Origin: Hemibagrus wyckioides
Lineage: Eukaryota; Chordata; Actinopteri; Siluriformes; Bagridae
Direction of reading: 5' to 3'
NCBI RefSeq assembly: GCF_019097595.1
Contig: NC_080718.1
Span: 12,308,657 to 12,372,656, forward strand
DNA length: 64,000 nt
A program made the position numbers and the translations under genes. The notes under the pieces are model-generated. The model had not been told where the DNA came from and ran no database searches. It saw only the letters and a program-made list of their open reading frames with translations. Below, piece by piece: positions 12,213-25,800 of the stretch (positions within the stretch are counted from its first letter, which is position 1; the number at the start of each line of letters is the position of its first letter).

Positions 12213-14162
12213 AAATAATAGATAGAGGAATAAACCTGGAGCAAGTTTGAACTCAGCTGAAATAGACAAATATGTTCATGTGTTAAATAAGGCGGCATTT
12301 TAAAGGTTTTACACAGAACACCAAACAGCAATACAAAATACATACGAACTGCAAACACCTGATAATAACAAGGCAGTATAACCTATGGTATAATTTGGTA
12401 TTTGGTATAATTACATTTTAATGACGTCTTGAACTGTTGGTATTATGTATATAAGTGTGATGTAAACGACCGAGAGTGCTAGTTAAAATGCTTCTATTTT
12501 GTATTCAGTTCTAATTTAATATCATTTTCATTACAAATTATCTTACTGACAAGTTAAGTGGAAAGTGGAATATTTCAAATATTTACATGAAGTTTTTAGT
12601 ATTCAGTCCATCCCCTTTTTATTTTAATGATAGATACACCCGAGCCGGCATGGGCTTCAAAATTTTGTTCAGAACCTTATGATCCATTTTAGATCAAATC
12701 CATTGAGTTTAGATTAGTGTCATCTGATCATATGCTTCAGTAGAAGAGATTAGACATGAGAGAAATCTGTCTTTTGGTACAGAGCAGTTGACATGGTTAA
12801 TATCAATAAAATGCTTGTGACCAAGAAATAGTGCAGAATCATAGAGAAAATATTGACCCAGATGTTAAATGTCTTTCTTCACATGGTTGTAAGTAGGTGT
12901 TAATAATATATACAAGGTGAGATTAAGATTTTAGTGTTAACAAAATAAGCAACTAAAACAACAATACATGTGTAGGAGCACTGTACACTGCATTAAGGTT
13001 AAATGATCGTGTCAATCCTAAAGAAATTGTCCTTGATTTTTAAACAAAATCTAAATAAAATACCACCAACTTCATTTTGAATCTCACTGGATAGAAGTTG
13101 TAGCTACACAGGCTTTTTAAAAATAGCCATAGAAAAGTCAGAGTTTGTGGTAAAGTCCATGCATGGAGTCCTATTTATTTCACAAGTTCTAATATGCAGA
13201 AAAAATGTAAGTACTTCAGTTTGTTTACATTTCAGCCAGGTGTCTCTTCCATTGCTAGAAAACACTGTTGTATGGAGGAAGGAGGAGACACTTGTTACAT
13301 TTCTTACATAGCTGGGTGTGTATGATTGACATCTGGGGAGGTAGTAGTATAATGCCCTGATGGGAGCAGTGAGTGCGTCTTTCTCTTGGCTTCCAGACTG
13401 GGGCGGCGAGAGCTGCATTCTACAAGCCGAGGGCTTCGGAGCCTCCTTGAGGAAATAGGAACCTGACGTCTGCACAACTTCATTGGATGACTCATACGCA
13501 TGATTCATGTTTGGAGTGTGTGCTTGCGTTACCGTGCATGTTTGTGTGTGTGCTGCCTCACCAAGACTACTTCATTTTTAGGTCATTGCCACAGCTCACA
13601 GGAAAAGCCAGTCTAGCCGAGTTTCTCGAGCGTATGAGAGATGGCAAATGGCAAAATTTCATGGAAAAAAACCCAGCAGAAAAATAAAGTAAAATAAAAT
13701 AAAATGAAATGAAATGAAATGAAATAAAATAAAATAAAATAAAATAAAAAGTCACTGACAAGTGTATCCACACCAGTAGAAAAAGGGTTCTTTGTATGCT
13801 TAACAGTTGTGACTTTCCAAAGAGGTTGCACAGAATATAGAACGAATGATTGTTTTTCTGAAAGGTAAACACACTGACGTATGCCACAACAGAATATTCA
13901 AGGCTTTCCCTTGAAGGATAATTATGTTTAAAGCATTTCACGTTTATTAGTGACGTCTTTATCATTAAACACGTCCTCATTCTAGTACAAATAGGTCACA
14001 GTTTGAGAATACCATAACGGTGGGTCATCAGTCTTTGCCAGTGACTCAGTAGTCCAGGCAGTGATGGAAAATTCATTCCAACACTTTGGTGCCAGAGTCT
14101 TCTAACATGTCTTCATACCGGTTTCTTGATTAGGGGTGCAATGTAATGCCATTATCTGTATC
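12213..14162. other. intergenic DNA; GC-richer island at 13310-13520
   Basis: Mostly featureless AT-rich DNA. The 13310-13520 stretch is richer in GC and codes for an open minus-strand frame ending at a good donor (GCTAT|GTAAGA). I know no family for it and cannot tell an orphan exon from a conserved noncoding element. A (TAAAA)n-like repeat spans 13683-13750. Confidence 0.45.
13683..13750. repeat. (AAAAT)n pentanucleotide microsatellite
   Basis: Tandem AAAAT units with a central block of GAAAT variants. Confidence 0.9.
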
Positions 14163-14715
14163 TACAGTGGATATAAATAGTCTACACAAACCTGTTTTTT
14201 TTTTTTTTTTTTTTTTTTTGCTAAAAAAAGACCAAAAAGAAAAGAGAAACAGCAAAGAAAATCATGTCAGATTTTTTTTCCGCCTTCGATGCGAAAACAA
14301 CAAAGCATTTGAAAACAAAATTCAAGTAAAAATATGTTTAAAGAAAAAAATAAACATGAAAAAAACTTACAGTAAACTGATTGCATAAGTGTGCACACCC
14401 TTGTACGATGGGGCATGTGACTGTGTTCAGAATGAACCACATTCATGCGCAAGTTCAAAACGAATGATTATAAACCTCTTATTTATGAAGCGATTTCGAT
14501 TAACCCCAAATCAAGATCAACTGCTTTCTGTGATATTTTCTTGGTTTTATTTGACAGCTGAAGGCTTGGCCAGCAGAGAGTTTTCCAAAGTTTCTACTGG
14601 CATCTCATTGTCAAAAATGTGGACAGGGAAACAAAAAATTTCTAAAGATTTGATGTACCCAGGATCACGTGAAGGCCATCATCATCAAGAAAAAAAAATA
14701 CATTAACAAGAACAG
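14163..14715. mobile_element. Tc1-type nonautonomous element relic (family F)
   Basis: Begins TACAGTGGATATAAATAGTC, the terminus of a common fish Tc1-related family, followed by a run of about 24 T. It contains a stretch related to the transposon body (GGCCATCATCATCAAGAAAA). The right terminus is not clear, so its end is approximate. Confidence 0.6.
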
Positions 14716-17700
14716 GATGTTGAAAAGAATGGACAAAATGACAACTTTAGAAGTAGGATGGCGAATTTAGGGATGTCACGATCTCAAAGATTGGTGTCAG
14801 GGCCAATTAAGACATTTTTAACTGATTGGTATCGCCTTTATTTAGCACTAACTTAAGCCAGATCTTTTGTTTTACGTCAGTGTGTCGCGGAGAGCTCAAT
14901 TTTTGGCAGGACTAATGTCTGCATTTAAAAGGGAAAAAGAAAGCAGTCCAACAACCGCTTCTAATGTCTGCAATGTTAGCATTTTGCGAGGTGGTAGCAA
15001 CCGAGCTGCGTTCTACCAAAAATTTGTTATGGTGCCCGAAATACAGTGTGTTCTCTCAGGATACTCAGGCAAAGGCTGTACCAAAGCAACACACACTAAT
15101 ACTTTTAAAAGGAGAGAGAGGATAATTGAATTAAAAAGTTTACATAGAGGATAATTGAATGGATCACTGTGGTAGAAAATACAGGTTTCCACCATCTTTT
15201 GGAGCCATGGTTTTTGTAGCCTACTCTCTCAAGGCTACATTTGAGACACTGCTTTAATGGAACTTTACAACAAGGTTTGAAACCAAACCTTTACCACACA
15301 CATTTAGAGTTCTGATGTCATTGCTTAGCATCACAGCACAGTGGATTGACTTGAATTTTGATTTAAAGCATATGGAATTGCATGTTTATCAGTTTCACAG
15401 GTTCAGTACAGCATTAGGAAAATACACGGATCGCTAGACACTCAATATTAAATGGCTCAGATTAGGATTGCGGACATAAAACATCCCAAGTTAAAGGAGC
15501 TGTAGGAATATCTTGCAAGTGCCTATTTAAAAAATTTTAAGCACTAAAATTCTGTGTAAGTTTGTCGCAAAAGAGGTAAAGACATTGAACCACTGAAAGC
15601 CAACAGTGTCTTGACTCATTTTATATCAGACCTACAGCGATGAAATTATTCGTTTGTTTGTACTGATTAAAAACGCCTGAGAAGTCAAGGTGTAATGGTA
15701 AGGGGTGCTGATTAAGGGAAACACAGAACAGGTGTGAGTGCTCAGTGAGACAGTCATGTGATAGGAAGTAACAAGGTCATGTGATGTGCAGGAGCTGAGT
15801 AATGTAGTCATGCACAGATTTCCGAATAACTGTGATAAAAAAATATTAACAAAAAAAACATAAATTTGCACCACCCTGAACAAATCTTATATACAATGGG
15901 TATAGAGGGAAAGTAGGTGTGGCCAAGCAACCAGCCTTGTGGGATTTTCTGCCCTTGGCAGATGTGGATCCCTTCTCTGTGAACTGATACGACTGTCCCC
16001 AATACAGGAAGCTGTAGATATATCTTTTGCTTCAAGCAGTTGAAATAATTTCAAGTTATATAGTTTCTCATGGTTTTAAGAATAGAGAATATTTAAATAG
16101 GGGTAAGTATGGATGTGAGCATGTAAATAAGTTATGATTTTAGGAATAGTGGTGGTGTAATTGGTCACATCACATTGGCCACCTCATAGCTTCAGGGTTG
16201 CTAGTTTGATCATGAGCTTAGTATCACTGCAGAGGATGTCATGACCTTCCCATCTTCCACATGGATCTCCTCATGCAGGTTATTGGCAATTCTAAGGTGC
16301 TGGTCATGTTTGCTGTGGTCTGTATTGTATTGTGATTGTTCCCTTTGCCCATGCAGCATTCGACTTGTTTGAGACTTGTCTTTTTTTTATAACCTCATCT
16401 TAAAACCATCTTTATATTCTGCTCGAATAAACATGTGCCAAGCATGCAGACTCTGTCATCAACCCACCTGTAAAGATGTCTGCCACCACATCTGTTGACA
16501 CTGTTGTTGCCCATTATTAATACCTTTTGTTGCACACAGATGATTTTTTATTATTTTGGTGCTATTATGCACAGTAAGGAACCTCACCTGTCCCACAATG
16601 TTTCCCTGCGACTCATTGTACACGTGTGTTGTGAAAATGAATAATTAAATTAAAAAAATAATGATCGTCAACACATGCGCAGGTTATTTTACTTCCTGAA
16701 TAAGAACCGAACATGAGCTGTGTTCAAATTCATGGAAATTGTGGCAGAGTTCCAGTGCACCTGGACTACACTGTACTTCAGGACTGTAGTGTTCTTCCCG
16801 GTCAGTTTTTCATGTGAACCATGATCTATTTTTGACTAAACTGCTAAAATCTAAATCTCCTCCCATTCCCTGTAAGTGAAAATAAGTGTGTGAATGTGTG
16901 TGTGTGTTCATGGTGCCCTGCAATGGCCTGGTGTCCCATCCCTCACCCTCAGTGTCACAGATCCAACATGATAAAGTGGATACTAGAATTGAATGAATGG
17001 AATTAATAACTAAAGAATACTTTCATATGTTTATAGATACAGGATTTATCCTGGGATTTTTTTAATGGTCCTCTATGAGCAATAACTTTTACAATCACAA
17101 TACATTTTAAGATTAATAAGACTAATAATAGGTATGCAAAGATTGTACCTTGACTGTACCTGTTCTGTGAAAAAATACAATACAAAGAAAATCACTAAAA
17201 GAAATACACTGCTTTTTACATATTAATCAAAAGTCTTCTTCTATTCTTTTTGAGAAATAAATATTTCACAATCCGGAAACAAACGAGAAATATAAAACGT
17301 CTGGTTTGTTGTATGAGAGCTGAAATTTAAGACGTACGCATACGCATGCACAAGTTTATGTTCGACTGTGTTTCCGTCATGTTTTAACACACTTAAATTA
17401 AGTTGCGCTATAATGTTACCATTGACGAATCTGAGCTTTGTTTGGACAGGACAGTGGGAGGAAGACAGTTTTTTTCCCTAGATGCCAACAGCAGAATACC
17501 TGTCAAGACAGTGTTACATTTTTCCTAGTGTTTTCACTTGAACACATTAGTGTAACCTCAGACAATAAATAGATTAAAAGAAAATCCTAGCATTTGATTT
17601 AATGTTAAACTCTCCAGGAGATCTTTCACGATTTCTTATCTGGCCTGTAAAGTTTTCTATTAAGTTGGCCTGAATAACTGAATGCTGGGATCACATAATG

Positions 17701-18211
17701 CCCCCTACTGGATGGATGAAACACAGCCGTATGAAAGACAACAGCAATATCTTTCAGACAGGACCAACCTAATGAAAGCCATTATAAAAAGGTTGTGTTA
17801 AATTAGAGAGTGACCTTTACCTGCCGGTTATGTTCTATTTATCAAGTTGCCACTAAGCTGGTTATCCTTGCTCCCCTTTATAAAAAGTATTAAAGCTGTG
17901 AGGTACTTAAATAAAAGATGAGATGAATATTCCTGATCCCAACTCTGTCCTACATGGGAGCTTTATTTCTGGGTAAATTAATGATCTAATTTTTTCTTTT
18001 TTCTTCTTTCCTATTTTCTTATATGCCAGCCATTTAGAGCCACAGCTGTTCACTGCAACGACTTTATATGAAAACTGAACAGATAAAGAATTCGACGTAA
18101 TCTTGTTTTTAACAGCAAATCTAAGTGAAACGTCGCCTCTTCAGTTGCAACCTGATTATTTAAAAACATATAAAAGCACATAGCTATCACTGTCAATGCA
18201 GCTGAGACAGT
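14716..18211. other. intergenic DNA without recognised gene
   Basis: AT-rich DNA. About 16900-16965 resembles a fragment of a dispersed fish repeat (GGTGCCCTGCAATGGCCTGG) related to those at 44.1 and 45.4 kb. I looked here for minus-strand ACP1 exons (signature CLGNICRSP) and saw none. Confidence 0.5.
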
Positions 18212-19481
18212 CTACACCGGATCTTCATCTTGAGGCTTCTTGGACACGGTGTCTGACAGTGATGTGTTGCTGATAAACAGACATGAAAATGCTAGAGTCA
18301 AATTTATATTATTAAGTTACATTTATATTAAGGATCAATATTTTATATTGATATCCACCTTATACATTTTCTTAAGAGCCTATAGTTTAACATGGTCTCA
18401 TGAATGACTGAAACACGTATGTCCTCTGAAAAAAAAAAAGGAATGGAAAAGGACAGAAGACAAAGGCAGCCATGTTTCTTTTTTCTTTGTATTAGTTAGG
18501 TCAAACTGAAACAATCTCAGTTCAATCTGATTCAAGGTTTGGGGGGGGGTAATGTATTTGGTCTGAATATTTTTAAAAAATAAACAGTATACACAGATCA
18601 GCCTTAACATTATGACTCCCTTTCTAATATTATGTTGGTCCCCCATGTGTTCCCCTGGTAAGTGACGCACAGACACACGGCCATCCACGTGATGTAAAAG
18701 AAAATGTGATTCATGAAACCAGGCCACCTTCTTCCATTGCTTTGTGGTTCAGTTCTGATGCTTTCTGTGGTGCACTGTGGTCAGCATGGGCACCCTGACT
18801 GGTCTGTGACTATGCAGCCCCATACGCAACAAACTGCGATGCACTGTGTATTCTGACACCTTTCTATCAGAACCAGCATTAACTTCTTCAGCTATTTGAG
18901 CAGCTCGTCTGTTGAATCGGATCACACGGGCCAGCCTTCACTCCCCACGTGCATCAGTGAGCCTTGGCCGCCCATGACCCTGTCGCCGGTTCACAACTTT
19001 TGATAGATACTGACCACTGCAGACCGGGAACACCCCACAAGAGCTGCAGTTTTGGAGATGCTCTGATCCAGTCATCTAGCCATCACAATTTGGCCCGTGA
19101 CAAACTCGCTCAAATCCTTACCCTTTCCCATCTTTCCTGCTTCTAACACATCAACTTTGAGGACAAAATGTTCACTTTCTGCCTAATATATCCCACCCAC
19201 TAACAGGTGCCATGATGAGGAGATCATCAGTGCTATTCACTGCACCTGTCACTGGTCATAATGTTATGCCTGATCGGTGTACATTTCCATGCTAAATTTT
19301 TATTTATTTATTTTTTTTTACAGAATTGATTCTGAACACTTTTTTAATACATCATGTCAATTCAATGATATTAAAATGGTAATATATTATAGAATTATAA
19401 AGAATATAAAACGCCATTATTTGCCGCTCAGCTTAGCACCATCTTAGCGCGGTCTCACCTCTGCGCAGGTGCTGCTTCCAT
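18212..19481 (-). other. candidate short divergent transcript with a 26-aa reading frame
   Basis: On the minus strand, ATGGAAGCAGCACCTGCGCAGAG (19481-19459) is followed by a consensus donor GTGAGA. A downstream acceptor CTGTTTATCAG opens an exon at 18269 that reaches a TAG at 18214-18212. The phases match, giving 26 residues beginning MEAAPAQ and ending KKPQDEDPV. The intron contains a Tc1-like insertion (18591-19281). I do not recognise the peptide. Its first exon lies head-to-head with sh3yl1, the place ACP1 holds in mammals, but it is not ACP1. It may be a lncRNA, a small-peptide gene, or chance. Confidence 0.3.
18591..19281 (-). mobile_element. Tc1-like transposon relic (family A), 5' half of transposase, both termini present
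   Basis: Terminal repeats are ACAGATCAGCCTTAACATTA at the left and TAATGTTATGCCTGATCGGT at the right. Minus-strand sequence encodes the transposase N-terminus: helix-turn-helix [20 protein letters not shown], the second HTH, and on to HHVDGRVSVRHLPGEHMG. The catalytic C-terminal part is deleted. This copy keeps the sequence missing from the deleted derivatives. Confidence 0.88.
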
Positions 19482-19770
19482 AGCAACGCGCTGGGGCCTC
19501 ATTCAGCCGACGTCATTTTTTTTTTTTTTTTTCGGTTTTGTCTAAACTGTGCCTGTTCCAAAACTGTAAAAACATTGTACACTGTAGTCTATTCTTTGCC
19601 GCAAAAAAAAGTCGAATACATTTAGATCGGCTTTTCGAAGAGTTTTATAAAGCTATATATAAATTTTCTATAGTGTAATGTGACTGGGGTCCTTTAAGAC
19701 CAGGGCAGCAGGTTTGACAGGTGTATCGGAAGTAAAGAACATGCGTAGCCAAAGTTCCTTTACCTGCGCC
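19400..19770. promoter_or_regulatory. sh3yl1 promoter, possibly bidirectional
   Basis: GC-richer island in AT-rich DNA. It holds a CRE-like GACGTCAT at about 19509, an RFX/X-box-like CCATAGCAACGCG at 19479-19491 and an ETS-like CGGAAGT at about 19728. There is no obvious TATA box on the plus strand. Splice donors point both ways (minus at 19458, plus at 19849), suggesting divergent transcription. Confidence 0.5.
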
Positions 19771-19848
19771 AGGTGAGAGAAGTCAAAACTCTGATCCTCA
19801 GCGTCTCCAAGCCTCGCAAAAACAAAAGTCCACTTTCGATAAAAATCA
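19600..19848 (+). other. sh3yl1: sh3yl1 exon 1 (5' UTR plus first base of the start codon)
   Basis: Ends AAAAATCA|GTAAGT, a near-perfect donor. Joined to the next exon (TGAACAACCCC) it yields ATC-ATG-AAC-AAC, so the A of the start codon is the last base here. The 5' boundary is approximate. Confidence 0.65.
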
Positions 19849-22800
19849 GTAAGTACAAAAGAAAGTTTTTTCTTCCTCCTTCACTGTCATAGTCTCCCTA
19901 CACGCAGTCTGTATTCGCTCGCTTGATCTTTTCAATATTGCCTGTCATTCGTCTACTCCCATTAACTCAACTGGATAAAAAAGCATTCGGCATTAGTTCT
20001 AACATTTTGGAAGAATAACACCAAACTTCTAAGATGATCACAACACAATCATGCCAGATAGCTACTCAAAATACAAGCCCTTACTCTGGTAGTCATTTTA
20101 ATGGACTGGAGGAAATGTAGATACGATCAGCAAAGCAAGCTTAGAAAATGTTCACTAACTGACCCACTGGCATCAGTCTATTAAAACAACAGGGCGATTT
20201 CAACCCCAGGGCATTTCGATCCAATAGCAAAACTAATATCCCATAGTCCAGGGGAAGTAACTAACTTAATTTTTGCCTTCTCTGATCAGGAGCTAATGCA
20301 CATGATCGAAATGACGTCATGGTCCGATTTGCATATTATTTGTATAATAAATCGTGTTAAGAAGAGACTTTAGATCAGATAATGATAGATTATAAACTTG
20401 AAGCAGATAGGATTATAAAGTTCTTATTGAAATAAGTCTTCTTTGGTAGTGAGCTTTTTTTTTTTTTGGCGTATTTATATATTTACAAAGTACTATAATT
20501 ACTGTCCGGAATCAAACAGACAGAAAGAAGCTGTGTTAGTGACCAGCTGGGCAATACATGAAGAAATGATTATAGACTACACAATAAACTTACTTGTGTT
20601 ACATGTAAATGGAGATCAGAACAGAGTTTTAAACATGAAATATTGCGGTGATCATTTGAATTTGATTGGTCATTGGAAACATCTGTTGGTGAGTTGACCT
20701 GAGCTCTCTGATCGTATAACCATGCAGCTGTGATGTGAGCACGAGAGGCAGCAAGTGAACATTTTATCCTCAAAGTTGATGTGTTAGAAACAGGAAAAAT
20801 GGGCAAGCGTAAAGATTTGAGCGAGTTTGACAAGGGCCAAATTGTGATGGCTAGACGACTGAATCAGAGCATCTCCAAAACTGCAGCTCTTGTGGGGTGT
20901 TCCCGGTCTGCAGTGGTCAGTATCTATTAAAAGTGGTCCAAGGAAGGAACAGTGGTGAACCGGCAACAGGGTCATGGGCGTCCAAGGCTCACTGATGAAC
21001 GTGGGGAGTGAAGGCTGGCCTGTGTGATCCAATCCAACAGATGAGCTACTGTTGCTCAAATTGCTGAAGAAGTTAATGCTGGTTCTGATAGAAAGGTATC
21101 AGAATACACAGTGCATGACGAGTCAGGGCTGTTTTGGCAGCAAAAGGGGGACCAACACAATATTAGGCAGGTGGTCATGCTATGTTAAGCTGTCATGTCA
21201 TGCCGTATGTATGTATGTATGTACAGTGCTGTGAAAAGACTTTTGCCCCCTTTCTGTTTTTTTTTGTTTGTTTGTTTATTTTTTTGCATATTTTTCACAC
21301 TTTAAAGATTCAGATCATCAAACAAATTTTAATATTACACAAAGATAATGCTAGTAAATACAAAATGCAGTTTTTAAATGATTATTTCATTTATTAAGGG
21401 AAAAATGCTGTCCAAACTTACCTGGCCCTACGTGAAAAATATGTAAAAAAATTATGTTGGCCCCCTCATATCAAGCTTGTCACCTCAGGATTGAATTTGT
21501 TTGTCTGAGAATTTACACAAGAGATTTGTCATTCATAAAAATCCTGTAGTTTTGGAAAATACCTTATAAACCTTTTAGTTTTTAAAAATCCCTTTCACAC
21601 TTCTGAGCATTGTCAGAGTTGCCAATCTGGAGAAACAGGATAATTCCCAGTGAGCTGTCGGCTGGCAGCTCAATAAATGTAATGTTAGCATTCTGACTTG
21701 TTCATTTATTTCACATATATGTATTTAATTTGTGTAGTATTTGATGCCCTAATGTGCAATATCTTGAAAAGTTAATAACCAGAAGAGTTTAAACTGTGGA
21801 CTCACATCCCATGTGAGTGTCTGGGCGTCAGTGATATTCCCGAGCTGAAAGAAACTCTGGCCCAGCCTCTGAGGGAGTATAAATGATGGCGTAAGGTGGG
21901 TGACTAATGATTTGAATGACTGGCTTCAAATCATATAAATTGCAGTGAGTTACTGAACTATTATATATGGATTACACTTTCAGGTTTGTTACAAATAAGA
22001 GCAGTCATTCAAGGAAGAATGCTTGTGTATAAAAGGCGTCATATACACTGGTTCTGCTTGTAGTGGATTTTTTTTAAATGCTGTGCAGTGCTTCATTAGA
22101 GTCAACACTACGTGACTGATAAGCACTGTGTTGTAAACTCCCTGGTGTGCTGAGGTTAATTTGTTTTTCTCAGACAGGAAGCCTTTTGATTTTCTAAAGA
22201 CGCAATGTGAATTGTGCATAGAAGCTGACGGAAATTTTTTACATTGGTTTGGCTCATGCACACATTTTTGATGAAGACTTGATTTGCCACATACAGTATA
22301 TAATACGGTACAGTAAAATTCTTTTCTAGAATATCCCGGCTTGTTAGGAAGCGGTGTAATTCTAAGGCATTTCATTTTATTTATTTTCATTTATACGTTT
22401 TATATGACCGGGACAATGCTCCTTCATAAACAGAGAAAATCATAATTAAGCCAGTGTTGGCCCGATAATTTTCATCCATTCTCCCTGCCCAGGTTTTACA
22501 GTGGCACTCTAGGGTTAAAATTGAATTATGATATAAATAAATAAAATTTGTACACAACAATGACCAATCAGAGTACAGAACAGAACAACCTATGTTGTAA
22601 TGAGATTATGAGCATGACAAATTTAAGTTCAGTTAAAATAAAGCACATATAAATGAATGCTGGTATTGTGGGTTCTCCAAGAGCCTTTTGGGGATAATTT
22701 TATTGACTTACATTTATGCCATTTGGTAAGCGCCCAGAGCGACTTGCATTTTTTATCTAATTTTTTATACAACTGAGCAGTTGAGGGTTAAGGGCCTTGC

Positions 22801-25800
22801 TCAAGGACCCAGCAGGGGCAGCTTCATGGACCTGGTATTTAAACTTGCAGCCTTCTGGTCAGTAGTCCAACACGTTAACCGCTAAGTTACTGGCTTGTGA
22901 CATGTAGACCTTATATTTTCTGGACACTGGAGCAAGCAGCAATGTATATAAATACAGGAGAAATAAATTATTTGCTCTTGTAACACTATTTTCATGAGTG
23001 AAATGTCAGACAAGGCTTTAGTTTTCACCGCATGAACTCTTGTTAAAATTATGAGATATAATTGATCATTTTGACCTGTAACCTGAACAGTCCTTATAGT
23101 TGGTGTACAACTATAAAGTAAGCTAGCTGTCCACCACTAAGCTGTAGAGTTTTAAGAAATGCCACTGTTACTCTGATTTCTCTCCTATGCTTGATGTCAT
23201 TTTGCAATATTAAATTTACAGGGTGCAGGATTTTGTGGTTAAAAATGAAAGCAAAAGCATCATTGACTGGGGGAAGAAATATACTGTAAAACATAATGTT
23301 CCTGAGCTGATGTGAGTCACGCTGGGAATCCTGTTAAAGTAATTCACCGTAATTCAGTCAGACGTGTCGTGTTCGAATTAGTGGGAAATTTTCGAACACA
23401 CACACTCCATATACCAGCACGGATATGTCCAATGTCATTGTGCCGGAAATAGGAAAATTCAAAGACCTGCCCTTAATTTTTTTGGCCCCACTTAACACCA
23501 ACTCACGTGGATTGAAACAGTGATGGCTATTTCGACTTTGATGATATTTGGGCCATATTGCTCCTGAAAATGGCCATTTTCTCCTTCGACATGGCCTTGT
23601 ATTTAATTTAGCTATTAACAGGTTCACTTGCTACTACTGTGTTTGAATCACCTTTAACCTGCGGTACTGGTTGCAGCAGCTCATGGGGTCATAATACAGC
23701 CATGCCAGTATAGTGACACATAATCATAACATAATACATAACTCCCCTGTAGTAATAATAATAATCGAAAGAATAAATAGTAATAAGGAAATTAAAAAAA
23801 GTAATAATTAAAATACTTATAGAAATAAGGAATAAAATAATAATAAGAAAAAGTTAGTAAGCAATCAAGAGCTTCTGTCTGACAGACCTGAAATGTAAAG
23901 CTGTGTGATAAGTAGTTAGTTGCTGCGTCTTTTAAATAACTCTAGACATGGTCACTTGATAATACACTGTTCAATTACACTGCACGTGAGAGAGAAACTT
24001 TAACGTGTATTAAATGAAAGATTAAAGTCATTCAGATCTCATCTCTTCCTGATGACATTAAATATCATCCTGCAGTTTCGTCTCTGAACTTGTTTGTCTG
24101 ACACATTAACAAAGCCCTCACTATCGCGGCCGCTCAGAATTCACCTTCTCGAATTAATCCGGAGTCAAATTCTCAATTGGCTCTGATCGCAGCAGATGTT
24201 TGCGCTTTCTCACCCTGGGTGGAAGCTGCATTTGTAATATGTCATTATCTCCGGTAAATATGAATTAAGGAATAATCACATTGTCGCAAGCGTTTGCATT
24301 TCGCATTCTTTTTTCGTTTTGCTTTGTGAGTCACTTATTCACAGATTATTACAGACTAATATATCATGTAAATCTGCGTAAGCAACAATTACTGGTACAG
24401 TAGTAATCATAAAAATTGTATTCTCATTGTTATTCCTTATATGATGCCTGCTTTTGTTAATCTACCCCCATTGGGCAGTCCAGTCTGACGGCAGAGCTTT
24501 TTCCACGCTGTTGTGTCGGCAGATATGAATTGATACATGGAACAGCATACAACATATTATTTTTTAGGGAGCTAGAAGACATTTTCTTGCTTTAATTCAA
24601 AGCAGCAGTTTTCTGGAGGCATTGTGAGAGGGTTATGAGGGCAAAGTCATAGCCAAAATTGGATAGCAACAACTGAAAGCTAAATAGAAATTGATGACGG
24701 TTGTTAAAGGTGAATCTGGAGAGGTAAAGGTGAGCTTGAGTTTAAATGGCCTTTTGAAAGCAAATGTACAATAACACAAATTTGCTTTTTGATTACATCC
24801 CTTAAATGTCCACAGACATCTTTGAAGGCTGTTGCTAACATGCTGATCCTATTAAAGTCGACCATAAGCAGATATTCAGAGCCGCAGTTCCAATTGTTGT
24901 GAAAGGTCTAACTGGTTTGAGCCAATAATTATATGATAAACCACCAAATAGCCACTATGTCCAGCCCTGAATATTAACTGTTAACACCAGATTAAATAAT
25001 TACATCTGTTGCACCGCGGTTGCATCACTATGACTCCACGCAGATACACTCAACGTCCAGCCTTGTCCATGCTGACATATTCTTCTGCAGTGATGTTATT
25101 TGTGTTGCTATGGTTACAAAGTTACGTTCATTGGCGCCAACAAATAGATTAACAATGACTGCTGAGCCGAAGAAACGAAAATGAAATGACACAGATTGTG
25201 TAACAAAAACAATTGAATCGAACACTACAGTAAGTATATGGATATTTTTGTCGCCAAACAGAACAATGGCGTAACTAGCAGAGGTTTTCACCGGCTGTCA
25301 ACAAAGCAGAGGGTGGATTAGTAAATAAGGCGAAGAATAAAGTGAATGAAAAGTGGATAGATGTTTTTCAGTGCAAGGGACAATGCACCGTTCTTGTCTG
25401 TTACATGTTGCAGCTGCGGTGATGAACCAATTAATGGCAAAGATTCATCTCCATTTACACCGATCAGGCTTAACATTTTGAGCACTGATAGGTGAAGTGA
25501 ATAACACTGATTATCTCCTCATCATGGTACCTGTTAGCGGGTGCGATATATTAGGCAGCGAGTGAACATTTTGTCCTCAAAGTTGATGTGTTAGAAGCAG
25601 GAAAAATGGGCAAGTGTAAAGATTTGAGCGAGTTTGGCAAGCGCCAGATTGTGATGAGATGACTGGATCAGAGCATCTCCAAAACTGCAGCTCCTGTGGG
25701 GTGTTCCCGGTCTGCATTGATCAGCATCTATCAAAAGTGGGCCAAGGAATGAACAATGGTGAACCGTGTGATCCGATCCAACAGACGAGCTACTGTTGCT

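Noticed and set aside
14146..14388. 80-codon frame with a poly-Phe stretch
   Set aside because: Created by the T run at the start of a nonautonomous element.
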